Below, in pieces: positions 31,770-43,285 of a DNA stretch of 64,000 bases (position 1 is its first letter; each line of letters opens with the position of its first letter). This DNA comes from Psococerastis gibbosa (taxonomy: Eukaryota > Arthropoda > Insecta > Psocodea > Psocidae): NCBI GenBank assembly GCA_963971405.1, contig OZ020485.1, positions 2,728,001 to 2,792,000 of the forward strand, given 5' to 3'. Both the position numbers and the translations under genes were made by a program. A model generated the notes under the pieces. The model saw nothing but the letters and a program-made list of their open reading frames with translations, was not told where the DNA came from and did not search any database.

Positions 31770-34180
31770 GGCAGGGCTGGGCACTCGGGTCGATGTTTTG
31801 CGTTCATTTCACCTTTACACAGGGGACAGACGTCCAAAGCAAAGACCCCGATGCGATGCAGGGGGAAGGAAGGTAGTCGTGGCCGGTGGTGGTCCTGAAA
31901 ACAGCAACGCTCAATGCCCTAGGCAGGAACCGGAGTATTGGCAGGTCTATGAGGGTGGCCCAGTTTTTTTCCTGCGCTTGTATGTCTGTGGCGGTTTCTG
32001 ACCCATGCCCTTACAGCTCTGGCTATGGTGGATTTAGCGGAGGTGTATGACAGTGTACTGGCCGGCTACTCCAATTTTGGCCAGCTCGTCTGCCTTTTCG
32101 TTGCCGCCGATTCCTACATGGCTGAGAATCCTCTGCAGAACGATGTGCCATCCACCCTCTAGCAAATTTGATAGCAGCGTGCGGCAGTTTATTGCTATTT
32201 CGCTACTCAGAGCAAGAATCAATCAGGAACACTACTTTATTTTTATTGTCTCTTGTTTCTTACAATTTTTTAGCGGAGTCATGCTGCTGCATTATCTCCG
32301 TCGTAGTTGGTCAGAGCCCAGAGGTGCACCTACAGGCACTGCATCTTGGAAAGCTTCGGACACAAAACCTGCTCTTTTTTTCCAGATAAAGGATGGAGGG
32401 GCCATTGCAGTATATGTGGAGCCATTCTTTTGCTGCGTATCTAGTATGAATGGTCTCTAAAGCAGAGCAACATCAGTGGATACGTGTTTTAGCAGATCGT
32501 GATTGACTAGGTGCAGCTCAGCAGCTGGAAGCGAGGGAAAGGCTTGTTGTTGGCAGGGGGAAGGCGCTGCTTCACCCAGTAGTATGTCGTATTTTTTTTC
32601 TGATGGAGTCTGCCATGATCAGTAACTTGAGCTTCTTTTCAGCCGGGAAGCAGTTTTTGTATACTGGGTCCTTTTTAGGGGCAGTAAGCGTTTTTGTCTT
32701 TCTCAAAAGTTAAGTGCGGCTTTTTCTCTGTGGCATTGCATGGGTTCTATTCCGGTCTGGACTTCCGTGGCAGCTTAGGTGTAGATTTTGGGGCACCAGT
32801 GATAATTCGCATTGACGCATTTTGGGCAACATGCAGTTTTGGCGTAGTATTGGCACTCGCTGCTACAGTGGCTTCACTACCGTACTCGAGTATGGGGCGA
32901 ATATAGGTTTTGTACGTGGATGTCAGCACGTCTTGAGTGGCACCCTATTTTGTAGCTGTTGGACGTTTAAATAGACAGCACCTCTACCCGGCTTTGTCAG
33001 CTATAGATTTCCACGTCATTTTCTTGTCAATCGACAGATATTTCGTTGCATCCTGCTGCTCCAGTTCCGCGTCTTAGAGGGTAAGTTTGACTTCAGGCTG
33101 TTTCGTTGACAGGCTGAGTACCTGGCTGACCGTTTTATCGGAGCTAACGGTGAGACAGAGTCGCTTGTAGCCCCTTTCGCGAGGTTCTCAATGTTTAATT
33201 TAGGACAGATTCCTGGCTTTTCAGGTCGCTGCTGGATGCCCAGATGAGTAAGTCATCAGCATATACCAAAGCTTCAAGTCCTGGCATAGCTCGGATGGTG
33301 TTCAGAACGTCATTTACCATCAAGTTGAAGAGTTGACAACTGATGACAGCCCCTTGGGCTAGTCCTTGCCGCTGCAAGCGGAGCTTTGATGTTTTGCTAT
33401 GGAAAAGTACTCTTCAGTGCCATTAGCCAAGAAAGAATTTATCCAGTAGAAGATTTTACTAGAGATGCCATTTATGGACAAGAACAAGCAGATGCAATGG
33501 TTCGGCCACGTCCAAAGGATGGACGAAAACAGGACCACCCGGAGGTTGGCGGAAGCAAGGCCGCAAGGAAGAAGACCCATCGGCAGACCGAGGACAACTC
33601 TCGAGGAAAGGATTGAACAACTCGCCTGAGCAAGAGGGAAAGCAATGGCCGAGCTCAAGGTGTTAACATCCGACCAGGGCGATTTCAGGAAATGGGTTCG
33701 AGGCGACCCTGCAGCTTTATTTTTCTTGGTTTGAGCAAAGGCTGCTTCTACCTCCAAAAATGTAAAATTTTCTAGACAGATGCACGTCATTTTTCTGTCG
33801 AGGCACTGAGGCAGGGGGCTCTTAACTAGTTCGGCTTTTGCCCTTCTGTCAATTTTGAAATTGCTTGCATAAGGCTTCTGCGATTTGCTTGTGAGACGTT
33901 AATCTTTGTTTCTTCCTCGGAGTGGTAGCTGTTGTTACTTATTATTATTATTCAGACTCGATACAAAACGGGTTGCTTTACTTACGTCTTTTCTAAAATC
34001 AAGTTTTCCCAAGAAGTCTTTGAATGCGTCTCTTTTGTTCGATTTGATGGCTCTGGCAGGCTTGCTCCTTTCGGAGTTCTATGCAGTCCAGCAGAGATTT
34101 GGATGCTTCTGCTTTGCGCCTTGAACGATTTCTCGTCGCCATTTTTAGTAGTTATACACTTAGGAGCAGTAAGTTCTGCA
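31770..34180 (-). pseudogene. LINE with RNase H domain, degenerate (I/Jockey-like)
   Basis: Reading leftward: a pre-RT basic region (34180-33790), the RT palm start (FLEVEAAFAQT), GISSKIFYWINSFLANGT, QGLAQGAVISCQLFNLMVND and YADDLLIWASSS (33377-33195), YIRPILEYGSE (about 32920), RNase H (LSHVGIGGNEKADELAK, about 32100), and a C-terminal Cys-His end near 31800. At least five frame breaks and one nested insertion. The RNase H after RT points to an I-superfamily-type LINE. Confidence 0.75.
33440..33720 (+). pseudogene. RTE-type LINE 3' fragment nested in the RNase H LINE
   Basis: The plus strand reads MQWFGHVQRMDENRTTRRLA, then GRRPIGRPRTTLEERIEQLA, the RTE C-terminus. It splits the host LINE between its FLEVEAAFAQT and INGISSKIF motifs. 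Confidence 0.7.
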
Positions 34181-34848
34181 CAACATACTATACACAGAAA
34201 AACCTCTTGACTCCTTGCTTCTGAAATAAGAGTTGAAGCACGTTATGCTGGTAAAGGTACAAAGTGCAGTAATTTGTTGATAGTCCTACAAGAAAATTGT
34301 TTTGAGGGCGTTTAGGAGTAAGCTTCTACTTAAACTACTAAGTACTGGTTCGGTTTTGAAAATTTTAATTTAGAATATGGACTCTCATGGAAATGGTGAA
34401 CGAAACATGGTGGGTTATTGTAGGACATGATAGGTGTAACTTTAATCGAAGACAATTAGTTTAGCCTGATATTATGCACTTATTTAATTTAATCTACTGG
34501 CATTAACAGCCCAAAATAGCTGTAATACCAATATCAGAACAGTCCACAATGTAGTAGGTACGTACCACTAAATATCGTCGATTTCCTAACTACATTAACT
34601 AATTTGGCTCTACGTGGCGGGAGCATACATAGCTGACTCTCCGTTTTGTTCCCATATTTGAAATCCTGTAGAAAGCAAAGTAAATGTGTAAACATTATAA
34701 CAAATTCATAAACTACAAGCCGACTTGTTACCAATTCCCAGGGACATAAGGCTTAGGTTCCGGTATGTACCAATGCAGTTTTTAATAGTCTTTAATCAGC
34801 AGTAATGTTATTGACGTCAAGGAAAGGAATTTATAACGAGTTAACTTG
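34181..34848. other. No gene seen
   Basis: AT-rich flank of the Copia insertion. The target base run acttg lies at 34844-34848. Confidence 0.4.
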
Positions 34849-35104
34849 TGTTGGGTTATGCCTTGGATCGGTTTTAAATTTATAGATAAAAAAATATCAC
34901 ACTTTGAATTAATATTGTGTATTCGCCATCTTTGTAGCAAGGAAGTAAAAAACATTGTAAACTCTAAACAGTGTCACAGACAATGTCATAGACAAACAAA
35001 AATATTATTAAATTAATATTTATTTTCATTATTATTATTTTTAATTTTATTATTATTTTATTATGAAATAGCAAAAAATTATAATTTAAAAAATTATTTC
35101 AACA
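34849..35104 (-). repeat. Copia 3' LTR
   Basis: Identical to 39225-39480. The polypurine tract (aaggggagga on the minus strand, 35105-35114) abuts it. Confidence 0.95.
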
Positions 35105-35197
35105 TCCTCCCCTTAATTTTTGCATGAATAATTAAATTCCAAACTTTTAGTAAAATAAAATAAAATTCCTTCATTATATAGAAATACAATAAAAAGT

Positions 35198-37486
35198 TTA
35201 ATCAACAAGCATTTTTCTAAACTTTTCAAATGAAGAATTAGGTAGAGCTTTTGTAAAAATATCTGCTGCTTGTTCACTACTTGGAACATGTTTTACTTCT
35301 ACTACCTTGTTCTTTACTAGATCAGTAATAAATTTATATCTTACATCTATGTGCTTTGTTCGTTTTCCACAACCAGTTTTCATTACTTCAATTGTACTAG
35401 TATTATCAACAAATAGTAAGATTTCCAATTTTTCACCAGTTAATTCCTGGATTAAAGATTTCAAAAACAAACACATTTTTAGACATTCTGCAGCTGCTAT
35501 ATATTCAGCTTCAGTAGTGGAAAGTGTTACAATATTTTGTTTCTTTGAACACCAAGCTACAGGTCCGCCACAATAGTAAATCACGAAACCTGTGGTACTT
35601 TTCCGAGATATTTCATCATCTGCGTAACTTGCATCTGAATATGCAATTAGTTTATTACAATTTGAACCATTATAAGTTATTCCTAAATTCTTTGTACCTT
35701 TTAAATATCTTAAAGTTCTTTTTACATCGGAAACATTATCAGTTTTAGGTTCAATACAACGACTTTCATAATTCACACTGAAAGTTATATCTGGTCGTGT
35801 TTTAGTAGAACAATATAAGAGACTACCGACTGCTTCGCGGTATGGAAAGGATATATTTTTACTGTTATCTGACTTTTGATTACATATTGGAGTTTTAACA
35901 GAATTTGCTTCCGACATATTATAAGTTTTAAGCATGTTTTCAACATATTTCTTCTGGCTAATTTTTATACCAGCTTTAATTCTCAAAATTTCAATACCTA
36001 CATATTTCTTTATGTCTTTGTTATAGGTAACTTCGCAAAGTTTGCTTAGCTTTTTTACAAAATCATTCAACATCAATTCATTTTTACTTATTATTAATCC
36101 ATCATCAACATGAATTGAAATTATCAAGCTTTTATCAGTATTACAATAAATACAAGGATCTGATTTTAATCTCTGTAAACCAATCGATAATAAATAATCA
36201 TTCAACTTAGAATTCCACAATGCTGGAGATTGTTTAAGTCCGTACAATGACTTTTTTAATAGACATACTTTGTCTTTGTTTTTAGCGTTTTTAAATCCTT
36301 CCGGAATATGCATAAAAATTTTCTCATTAAGATCGCTATTTAAAAATGCAGATTTTATATCAAATGAAGCAATTAGCATTTTTTTCTTTGCTGCTAAAGC
36401 AAATAACAATCGTAAACTATTTGAATCTACCACTGGACTAAATATATCGGTAAAATCTATGCCATTTTCTTGTTCGAAACCTCTTACAACGAGTCTGGCT
36501 TTAAAAGTATTATTATCTTTTTTGCGAAAAATCCAGCGAGAAGTCAAAATCTTATTATTTTCAGCTTCTGCTTTTGGAATATAAATCCAAGTTTTATTAG
36601 AAATCAACGATTCTTTCTCCTTCTCTACAGCATCTACCCATTCTTTACATTCATTGCCTTTTACGGCTTCTTCAAACGTTAAATATACGCTATCATCAAA
36701 TAGATCAGTTAAATTAGTTTCACAATCATCAAGTGTAGCAGGTTTCCGTAGATTAATTCTACTTCTTAATTTATAAGGGTATTCCTTTGGAGTTTCAGGT
36801 TCTGATTCAGACTCACCGTCAGCATCATTTTCACTGATTATTTCCTCCACAGATTCATTGACTCTACGTGGGCTCACTTGGTGCTTGTCTGATTCAGACT
36901 CTGAATCCTTGAAAAATTCTGAAACATTAAAATCAAGTTTTACCATTTCTTCAGGTTTTAGCTTATTTTTAATTTTAAGTGAATTTTCAGGAAAAATAAC
37001 ATCCCTAGAAATAACAATCTTTTTAATGTTTGGGTCAAACAAACGATAACCATTATGATTATAACCAACGAATATCAATTTTCTTGATCTTTCATCAAGC
37101 TTCTTAACACGAGGTAGAATTTTGGCATAAGCTTCAGAACCAAAAATTTTTAAATTTTTTAAATCTGGTCTTTTTCCAGTCCAATTTTCTATAGGCGTTG
37201 CCTTGCTATTAACTGTTGGACTGCGATTAAGTAAAAAACAACTTGTCTTAGCCGCTTCACTCCATAAATTTTTATTAACATTACTATCAAAGAGTAAACT
37301 TCTTATTTTTTCAGTAATTGTCCGATTTAATCTTTCTGAACGAGGGTTCATTTGAGGACTATAACTAGCAGTTACATCAAAAAATATTCCTCTATTATAA
37401 AACCATTGTTTTAATGGCAGGTATTCACCTCCACCGTCACATTTAAATCTGCATACTTTTAAACCTTTTTCATTTTCGGCTCGCAA
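35198..37486 (-). CDS. pol: Copia Pol, C-terminal part (integrase end, RT, RNase H)
   Basis: The frame runs leftward from the frameshift near 37490. It holds the second integrase Asp (FKCDGGGEY) and the Glu region (NPRSERLNRT), the integrase C-terminal domain (KIFGSEAYAKI), RT with FDIKSAFLNSDL and HVDDG (about 36105; His replaces the usual Tyr), and RNase H with YSDASYADD, TEAEYIAAAE and KRTKHIDVRYKFI. It begins without its own ATG because it is the continuation of the frame at 37470-39095. All RT and RNase H acidic residues I can identify are present. Confidence 0.95.
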   Translation of the reverse strand: MRAENEKGLKVCRFKCDGGGEYLPLKQWFYNRGIFFDVTASYSPQMNPRSERLNRTITEKIRSLLFDSNVNKNLWSEAAKTSCFLLNRSPTVNSKATPIENWTGKRPDLKNLKIFGSEAYAKILPRVKKLDERSRKLIFVGYNHNGYRLFDPNIKKIVISRDVIFPENSLKIKNKLKPEEMVKLDFNVSEFFKDSESESDKHQVSPRRVNESVEEIISENDADGESESEPETPKEYPYKLRSRINLRKPATLDDCETNLTDLFDDSVYLTFEEAVKGNECKEWVDAVEKEKESLISNKTWIYIPKAEAENNKILTSRWIFRKKDNNTFKARLVVRGFEQENGIDFTDIFSPVVDSNSLRLLFALAAKKKMLIASFDIKSAFLNSDLNEKIFMHIPEGFKNAKNKDKVCLLKKSLYGLKQSPALWNSKLNDYLLSIGLQRLKSDPCIYCNTDKSLIISIHVDDGLIISKNELMLNDFVKKLSKLCEVTYNKDIKKYVGIEILRIKAGIKISQKKYVENMLKTYNMSEANSVKTPICNQKSDNSKNISFPYREAVGSLLYCSTKTRPDITFSVNYESRCIEPKTDNVSDVKRTLRYLKGTKNLGITYNGSNCNKLIAYSDASYADDEISRKSTTGFVIYYCGGPVAWCSKKQNIVTLSTTEAEYIAAAECLKMCLFLKSLIQELTGEKLEILLFVDNTSTIEVMKTGCGKRTKHIDVRYKFITDLVKNKVVEVKHVPSSEQAADIFTKALPNSSFEKFRKMLVD

Positions 37487-39095
37487 AATAAAATTTTTTT
37501 ATAACATTTGCTGCGTCTGATTTTGCTTTTATAGGATGTACTTCACTATAACACGTAAAATCATCAATTATTGATACATAATATTTGCATTGATCAATAG
37601 ATTCAATTTCAAAGGGACCTTCGACGTCACTATGAATTATTTCGAGCATTCGAGTAGCACGCTTTAAATTTCCACTAAAGGGATCACGAGCATGTCGAGC
37701 TTTAATACAAATTTCACAATTTTTAATATCTAAAGAATTTTTAGTTATTTTTATTCCATCTGACATTGTTGCAAGTCTTTGCAAATTTTTAAAACTAATA
37801 TGACCTAATTTTCTATGCCATTCATAAATGTCGTCATAATCATTCACAGAAAAAATATTTTCTCTATTTTTTAAATTTTGGTTTTTACCATATTTTAAAT
37901 TAACAACGAACAAACCGTTATTTTCTTTACCTTCCATGACAGTTTCGAATTTTGAATTAATAATTTCTACGTTTCCTTTTGAAAATAATACAAACCCACC
38001 TTTATCGGTGATTTTTTTAACAGAAAGAAGATTTTGAGATAACTCCGGTACGTAAACTACATTGTTTAATGTCACACTCTCACTCTTTAATGTTCCTATG
38101 GCCGTTCCAAATAAGGATTCATTCTTTTTTGCTAAACTGAATTTTGATATTGCAGGATTACTATTCTCAAGACAATTTAAATTATTAACTAAATGTTTAC
38201 TTGCTGCACTATCGACAGCTAAGCTAATACTTTTATTATTATTAAAGTAATTGGAATTTTTAGATACCAAAAAAACTTTATTATTATTGCTGTCACCATT
38301 TTCTCTATTTCTGTTACGGAAAAAACACTCTGAGGATCGGTGCGAATTCCTCTTTTTACAAATTCCGCAATAAAGCGTATTTCTTTCATCTCTAGCTTTT
38401 TTAAAACATTTTTCAATCCTATGATTTCTTAATTTGCAATACGTACAGAAAAGTTCATTTTTATTTTTAAAATTAGAATTAGATAGAGTACTTTTACCTT
38501 GGGCTAGTGTTTTGAATGCTACTGTGTTGTTTCCACATCGTTCGTCCTCTAATTGAAGGCGAGAAAAAAGATTGGCAAGCGTCTTATCTTTTGCAGTGAC
38601 TGACTCCCAAGCACTTCTGAAGGCGTTGAATTTTTCGGGAAGAGAAGATACAATCTTTGTTACAACCATCTCGTCTGTTAACTTTTCTCCCAATGAAGCT
38701 AGTCTATGGATAATTATTTTTATTTCAGCAATTCCCTTGTTGACATCTTCCAATTTAAAGTTGTAAAAATCCGTTAGAAGAGAACATTTTTGTTGATGAG
38801 TGTCCTTATTGTAGAGATCATTTAATGCTTTATACATTCCGGCTGATGTTGTACATGTTAGTAAATGCACAATTTGGCTGCTATCCACTGAGGTTACAAT
38901 TAGTCGTTGAGCTTTTATGTCAGTTTTTATCCACGATGTATCATCTTTTTTATCCTTGGTAAGGATACTTGGTAAAGGTTCCGTTCCGGTTGCAATGTCG
39001 TACGCATATATCGATTTTAAGATGACATCTATTTGAAATTTCCACGTGAGGTAGTTTGGACCATTTAATTTTTCAATTTTTACGTCTTCGTGCAT
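37470..39095 (-). CDS. gag-pol: Copia Gag, protease and integrase N-terminal part
   Basis: It starts at the ATG at 39093-39095. Order: Gag (ubiquitous UBN2-like N-terminus, KLNGPNYLTWKFQIDVIL), a CCHC knuckle (CTYCKLRNHRIEKC), a protease active site reading VDSAASKHL (Asp 295; Ala where DSGA is usual), an HHCC integrase finger (WHRKLGHIS, CEICIKA) and the first catalytic Asp (IIHSDVEGPF). A frameshift in or next to a run of seven to eight A residues (minus strand, about 37490-37500) brings a premature stop at 37470. With identical LTRs this is either a very young mutation or a sequencing/assembly homopolymer error. Confidence 0.93.
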   Translation of the reverse strand: MHEDVKIEKLNGPNYLTWKFQIDVILKSIYAYDIATGTEPLPSILTKDKKDDTSWIKTDIKAQRLIVTSVDSSQIVHLLTCTTSAGMYKALNDLYNKDTHQQKCSLLTDFYNFKLEDVNKGIAEIKIIIHRLASLGEKLTDEMVVTKIVSSLPEKFNAFRSAWESVTAKDKTLANLFSRLQLEDERCGNNTVAFKTLAQGKSTLSNSNFKNKNELFCTYCKLRNHRIEKCFKKARDERNTLYCGICKKRNSHRSSECFFRNRNRENGDSNNNKVFLVSKNSNYFNNNKSISLAVDSAASKHLVNNLNCLENSNPAISKFSLAKKNESLFGTAIGTLKSESVTLNNVVYVPELSQNLLSVKKITDKGGFVLFSKGNVEIINSKFETVMEGKENNGLFVVNLKYGKNQNLKNRENIFSVNDYDDIYEWHRKLGHISFKNLQRLATMSDGIKITKNSLDIKNCEICIKARHARDPFSGNLKRATRMLEIIHSDVEGPFEIESIDQCKYYVSIIDDFTCYSEVHPIKAKSDAANVIKKFYFASRK

Positions 39096-39210
39096 GGTGT
39101 ACTGGTAAGATTAGGTTACACAAGCACTTTGCACACGCGACAATTTTAATTATTATTTTTAATTTTTCTTTTTAATTGATTTTACGGAACATCTTGGTTT
39201 CCCGATTTAT

Positions 39211-39224
39211 CTGGGCCCATAACC
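39211..39224 (-). promoter_or_regulatory. Copia primer binding site, initiator tRNA-Met type
   Basis: The minus strand reads ggttatgggcccag next to the 5' LTR, the sequence used by copia-type elements that prime with initiator methionine tRNA. Confidence 0.75.
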
Positions 39225-39480
39225 TGTTGGGTTATGCCTTGGATCGGTTTTAAATTTATAGATAAAAAAATATCACACTTTGAATTAATATTGTGTATTC
39301 GCCATCTTTGTAGCAAGGAAGTAAAAAACATTGTAAACTCTAAACAGTGTCACAGACAATGTCATAGACAAACAAAAATATTATTAAATTAATATTTATT
39401 TTCATTATTATTATTTTTAATTTTATTATTATTTTATTATGAAATAGCAAAAAATTATAATTTAAAAAATTATTTCAACA
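39225..39480 (-). repeat. Copia 5' LTR
   Basis: 256 bp, identical to the other LTR; target duplication acttg follows. Confidence 0.95.
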
Positions 39481-39485
39481 ACTTG

Positions 39486-40217
39486 CATATACTGTACTTA
39501 ATAAATATCCTACGTCTAGTCAATCCTTTCCGTTCCTTTTTGACCAGTTTTACGTTTATAAGCTGGGCATGGCCTTAACCGTGGTACAATGAGTCAAGCA
39601 TTTGTAAGGGCGGTCTTACTGACACACCTTTGTACAGGCTGATTAAGTTTACCTTCAGGAATTAGGGTAGAGAGAGTTTACAAATCGCGTTATTGTAGCA
39701 GCACCCCTGCAATCTTCTTGGGTGGCTATTTGTATTACTTTGAATCTCACTGCAACTTGTGCAACTGTCGATTCGACTCTGGATGGTCAAGAATCTTCAT
39801 AATTGTACTTTTATAAGAGGTTTCATTAAATCGGTATTAATAACATAAGATATAGTTTAACTGGATACATTAAAAATAAAACCTTTGCGAACATGCTTGG
39901 CCTAACCCTAACAGGTTGGCGCAAAACTGGCAAATTGCATTTTACTTACCGAAAAAAATAAGCATGGCTCGGGCATTTCGTATTTTTACATCCCACATCT
40001 TGCACTCCTTCCACATGGCGGTTATTTAATAAAGAAACTTCAAAGTTAAGACAGAATAATTCAAACAAGAAAAATACTTTAAATAGCCACCGACACAACA
40101 AACGTTGCAGCTGCCATATTGTTGATTTTGATTTTTTTTTTACATCATGGTGTCGCCTATAAGTTACATATGGGTAACGGGCCTCTCCATAATAGACCTT
40201 ACGAGACAGCCCCGGGA
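39486..40217. other. No gene seen
   Basis: A 93-residue minus-strand frame (39946-40227) is open but unrecognised. No repeat match inside the window was noticed. Confidence 0.3.
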
Positions 40218-40320
40218 TGATGCACATACTATATTTTTGCAGATAGAACCTTTTTGCACGTACTTAATGTTTTCAAACTTTTCAAAGTTTTCAAAGTTTT
40301 CAAATTGTTAGTATAGCTCG
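40218..40320 (+). repeat. Repeat X, 3'-end-only copy C
   Basis: Shares gcacatactatatttttgc through tatagctc with the X copies. It has more tttcaaag units before the end than the other two. Confidence 0.8.
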
Positions 40321-40324
40321 GTTT

Positions 40325-40625
40325 ATTCACTGCACTAAAGGGAAATTGGAGGGAAAAGGGAATTTTGAAGAAATAAGAGAGATATTGAGGGAACTTTGAA
40401 AACAGGAAAAGTCAATGATTAAAATAACCTAGCTGAAAATGGAAAATGTTACAATACATAACAAAAACACATAAAACATGATAAATATGAATAAATAACG
40501 GTTTCAAATTTTAGCGCGAATGTTATGAATTCTCAATTCTGATGCCAATACTGATGGCTTGGTGGGAATTTTAAAAACAGGAATACATCAGGGCGTTTTC
40601 TAACATTTTGAAAACTTTGAAACCT
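40325..40625 (+). repeat. Repeat Y, fragment copy 3
   Basis: Matches 53400-53640 (agagatattgaggga, ctgatgccaatactgatggc, aaaaacaggaatacatcag). It lies directly after an X 3' end, as at 52147. Confidence 0.75.
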
Positions 40626-41209
40626 TTGAAATTGCATTAGCGTAGTAAATAATCGTGTTTTGGGATCTCTAGTCGTGGCTTTAGAGTAAGAGACGTATTC
40701 CTGATTCCAAATAATAATATTGTTCTGGATTTTAGCAATCGTGAATCTACCACATTGGCTTTACTACCATTATTATTAATTAAATTAATTATTAATAGAC
40801 CTATATTGAAATATATACGCACTAATCTGAATTGATTAAAGAAATGGATTTGAATGGAAATATAGCAATATGCAACATAGCAAGATACAATCATGTGAGT
40901 TGCCTAAATTAACTTCCAATAATATGTAGCTTCTAGCTTGTAACATTTGTCTGTAGTGCTGTTAGGGACCAATAATGGTTACTGTGTTGGGATCATTTAT
41001 TTCATTCCATTATGGGTTCAAGAATTGAAATTGGAACAGGAAGCTTACCAATTGAATAGGCTTAGGTTCACTGACAGTATTATGCCAATGGACGTAGCTA
41101 TATTAATAGCTCTTTTGCAGAACATGGGTATCTGCGACTTCCATACATTAAAATCAAGTGAAATCAAAAATTTCGACCGTTAATAAGCATTCCATATACT
41201 ACGTATACA
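40626..41209. other. No gene seen
   Basis: Contains a gtgagttgcctaaatta stretch (about 40895) shared with 6803. Otherwise nothing. Confidence 0.35.
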
Positions 41210-41650
41210 TAGGGAAGCAAAAGAAGGTCCTGTTAATGTCAATTCGTCTTGGTTCATTAAAGGTTAAAAGACTTGCTGTTCCCTCCAGATTAGAGCCCCG
41301 AACGCGGAGAGTGATTGTGTGAAGCTGTTGGGCTTAATAGTGGACTCAAGTTAAATTGGACTGCTTACTCATAGCATTTTTGAAATAAAAATGTCAAAAG
41401 TACCAAAAAGTATCTGCTAATGGCATATCATGCTCCTTTCCATAGACACATTAATTACGGCTTACTTCTATGGGGTCATTCTCCAAGGGTGGTTAATTTT
41501 CTTCTATTGCAGAAGAAGGCTGTCAGGATTGTGGTGTCCCCAGCAGTCTTGCTATTAAAAAAAATTCAGGATTCAAGCCCGTTGTCACGAGGAGGATGAA
41601 GGAATGTCCACTCCACAGCATGGATGAGTTCAGGGAACTGGGATACATAA
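41210..41650 (+). pseudogene. Jockey-like LINE, RT C-terminal fragment
   Basis: Plus strand: KLLGLIVDSS, a frame break, YLLMAYHAPFHRHINYGLLL, WGHSPRVVNFLLLQKKAVRI. This is the post-palm region of Jockey/BS-type polymerases. Several stops. Confidence 0.7.
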
Positions 41651-42839
41651 CTCATTAAACATGACAGAGCTTTCAGCAATGCGTACATGAGGGAGCTGCC
41701 GGCCATTTTTTCATATACTGTAAGTTATAATGAGAAAAAGTTTTGAGATAAACTGGAACATTCCAACTACAAACTATAATACCTATTATATATTGACACT
41801 TCACTGATTCACCGCTAATACCAGAGTACTTAAGTTCTTAATGAAGGGCGGTAGGCAGATAATATAGTTTTTTTGACGAACCCTATAAATAGTAAAAGTG
41901 GGTCAACTCGCCACGACGGCCTGATAAGAACGTTTAACTGAGCTGAACCATTTTCTATGTCTGCATCATGTAGTCTTTACATGAATTAGGCTGAGATGCG
42001 AATGCTAACAACTAAAAACCCAGTCAAATAACTTTAGTGGAGTGAGGCATCGGCATGACACAGTCATAATTTTTTATGATTTAAAATTCGGCATGACGTG
42101 GACCTATTCAAATGGAAAATATTTTGAATTGCTACTTTTGTATTAGCAATACTTCCTGAATCACATAACCACCAGTTCCTACCCACAACTCAATTTTGGA
42201 AGCTAAATATGAGATTCAGGAGTAGCAATGTAATGCTAACGAATTTGATTTTAGTTTAGCTTATCTTTTTATTGCGAAAAAAAATAGAATCGAGACAATA
42301 GATATGTTGTTTCCACGAAAACATTAATTTGAAGGCCCAATAGTTTGACAAATTCATCTATGCTGGTTATATAGTATTTCTCTCTCTCTTGGCTTGTAGA
42401 TCACCTTTTATTCAGCCTTACATAATTTGAATTGTTATAGGTCTTAAAAGTTCTAGCAACCGACCACGCATTAGATTCTACTCGCCACTATTCGCAAGGG
42501 GAGAGTCCGAAACTAATACCTGCTAACCTATTCAGCATTGAATTAAACGCTTCAAATCAGCAACATAGTAGTTCATTACTGTGACGTCAGGTTAAATGGA
42601 ATAAGAAGGAGAAGCTCCTTCAATCGTACCTGATTTTCGTAAGTTATTTTAATAATTATTTTATGTTTTACGCAGAAACAAATGTAACCTGACCTAGAAT
42701 GTGTCTTAACATCATGAGTGGGCAACTTACCCAATCTTATTAAGAATGGTAAATTCACATTATATTGTTGTATTAAATGGTGTATATAACACTAACATTA
42801 AATTAACTTTGGTTGAAGAGATAACCCCCACGAAATTAG
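41651..42839. other. No gene seen
   Basis: AT-rich, with no convincing frame. A ctctctctctt run is near 42380. Confidence 0.35.
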
Positions 42840-43000
42840 AGGATATAGAAAAACTGAGCTTGACGGGATTCGAGCCCATGATCTACGCCTAGCCGGAGCG
42901 TCGTCTTAACCGCTGGACCAGAAGCCCCGACAAGAACAGTTGATGTACTTATATGCTCGAATTGACATGATTCGTATTGTCAGTCAGGTTAGCACAGCTA
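42840..43000 (-). repeat. tRNA-like SINE (family S2), minus copy
   Basis: The reverse strand contains tggtccagcggttaagac (box A-like) and gggctcgaatcccgtc (box B-like) spaced as in a tRNA, then the tail tatcctctaattt. Stem pairing is imperfect, so I read it as a SINE head, not a working tRNA gene. Confidence 0.6.
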
Positions 43001-43117
43001 CCGAACTAGTCTGTGAGCTTCCTTAATGCTATAAAGGCAATGCTTTACATATTATATTGAAGTATTATATGGTTTATATAACACTGGTCTTAATTTAACT
43101 TTGTGTTAACCTGGATA

Positions 43118-43285
43118 ACATTACGAATCATGTCAATACGAGGTTATAACTTGAAGGTATACATCAGTTACTGTTCTTGTGCGGTCTTACGTTCTTGTGC
43201 AGTTAAGACGACTCCCTGGTTAGGCGTAGATCATGTGTTCGAATCCCGTCAAGCCCAGTTTTTTTATATCCTCTAATTTTGGTGA
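43118..43285 (+). repeat. tRNA-like SINE (family S2), plus copy
   Basis: An inverted partner of the preceding copy sharing cgaatcatgtcaat, taggcgtagatcatg and tatcctctaattt. The first half of the tRNA-like head is damaged. Confidence 0.6.

Larger units (their letters stand above)
34849..39480 (-). mobile_element. Full-length Ty1/Copia LTR retrotransposon
   Basis: A 4632 bp element with two identical 256 bp LTRs (tgttgggtta...atttcaaca), flanked by the 5 bp duplication acttg (34844-34848, 39481-39485). The coding strand is minus, so the 5' LTR is the right one. LTR identity indicates very recent insertion. The single gag-pol frame is broken by one frameshift in integrase. Confidence 0.97.

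Noticed and set aside
39946-40227. 93-residue minus-strand frame
   Set aside because: Has an ATG but no recognisable domain and overlaps the X 3' end; not supported as a gene.
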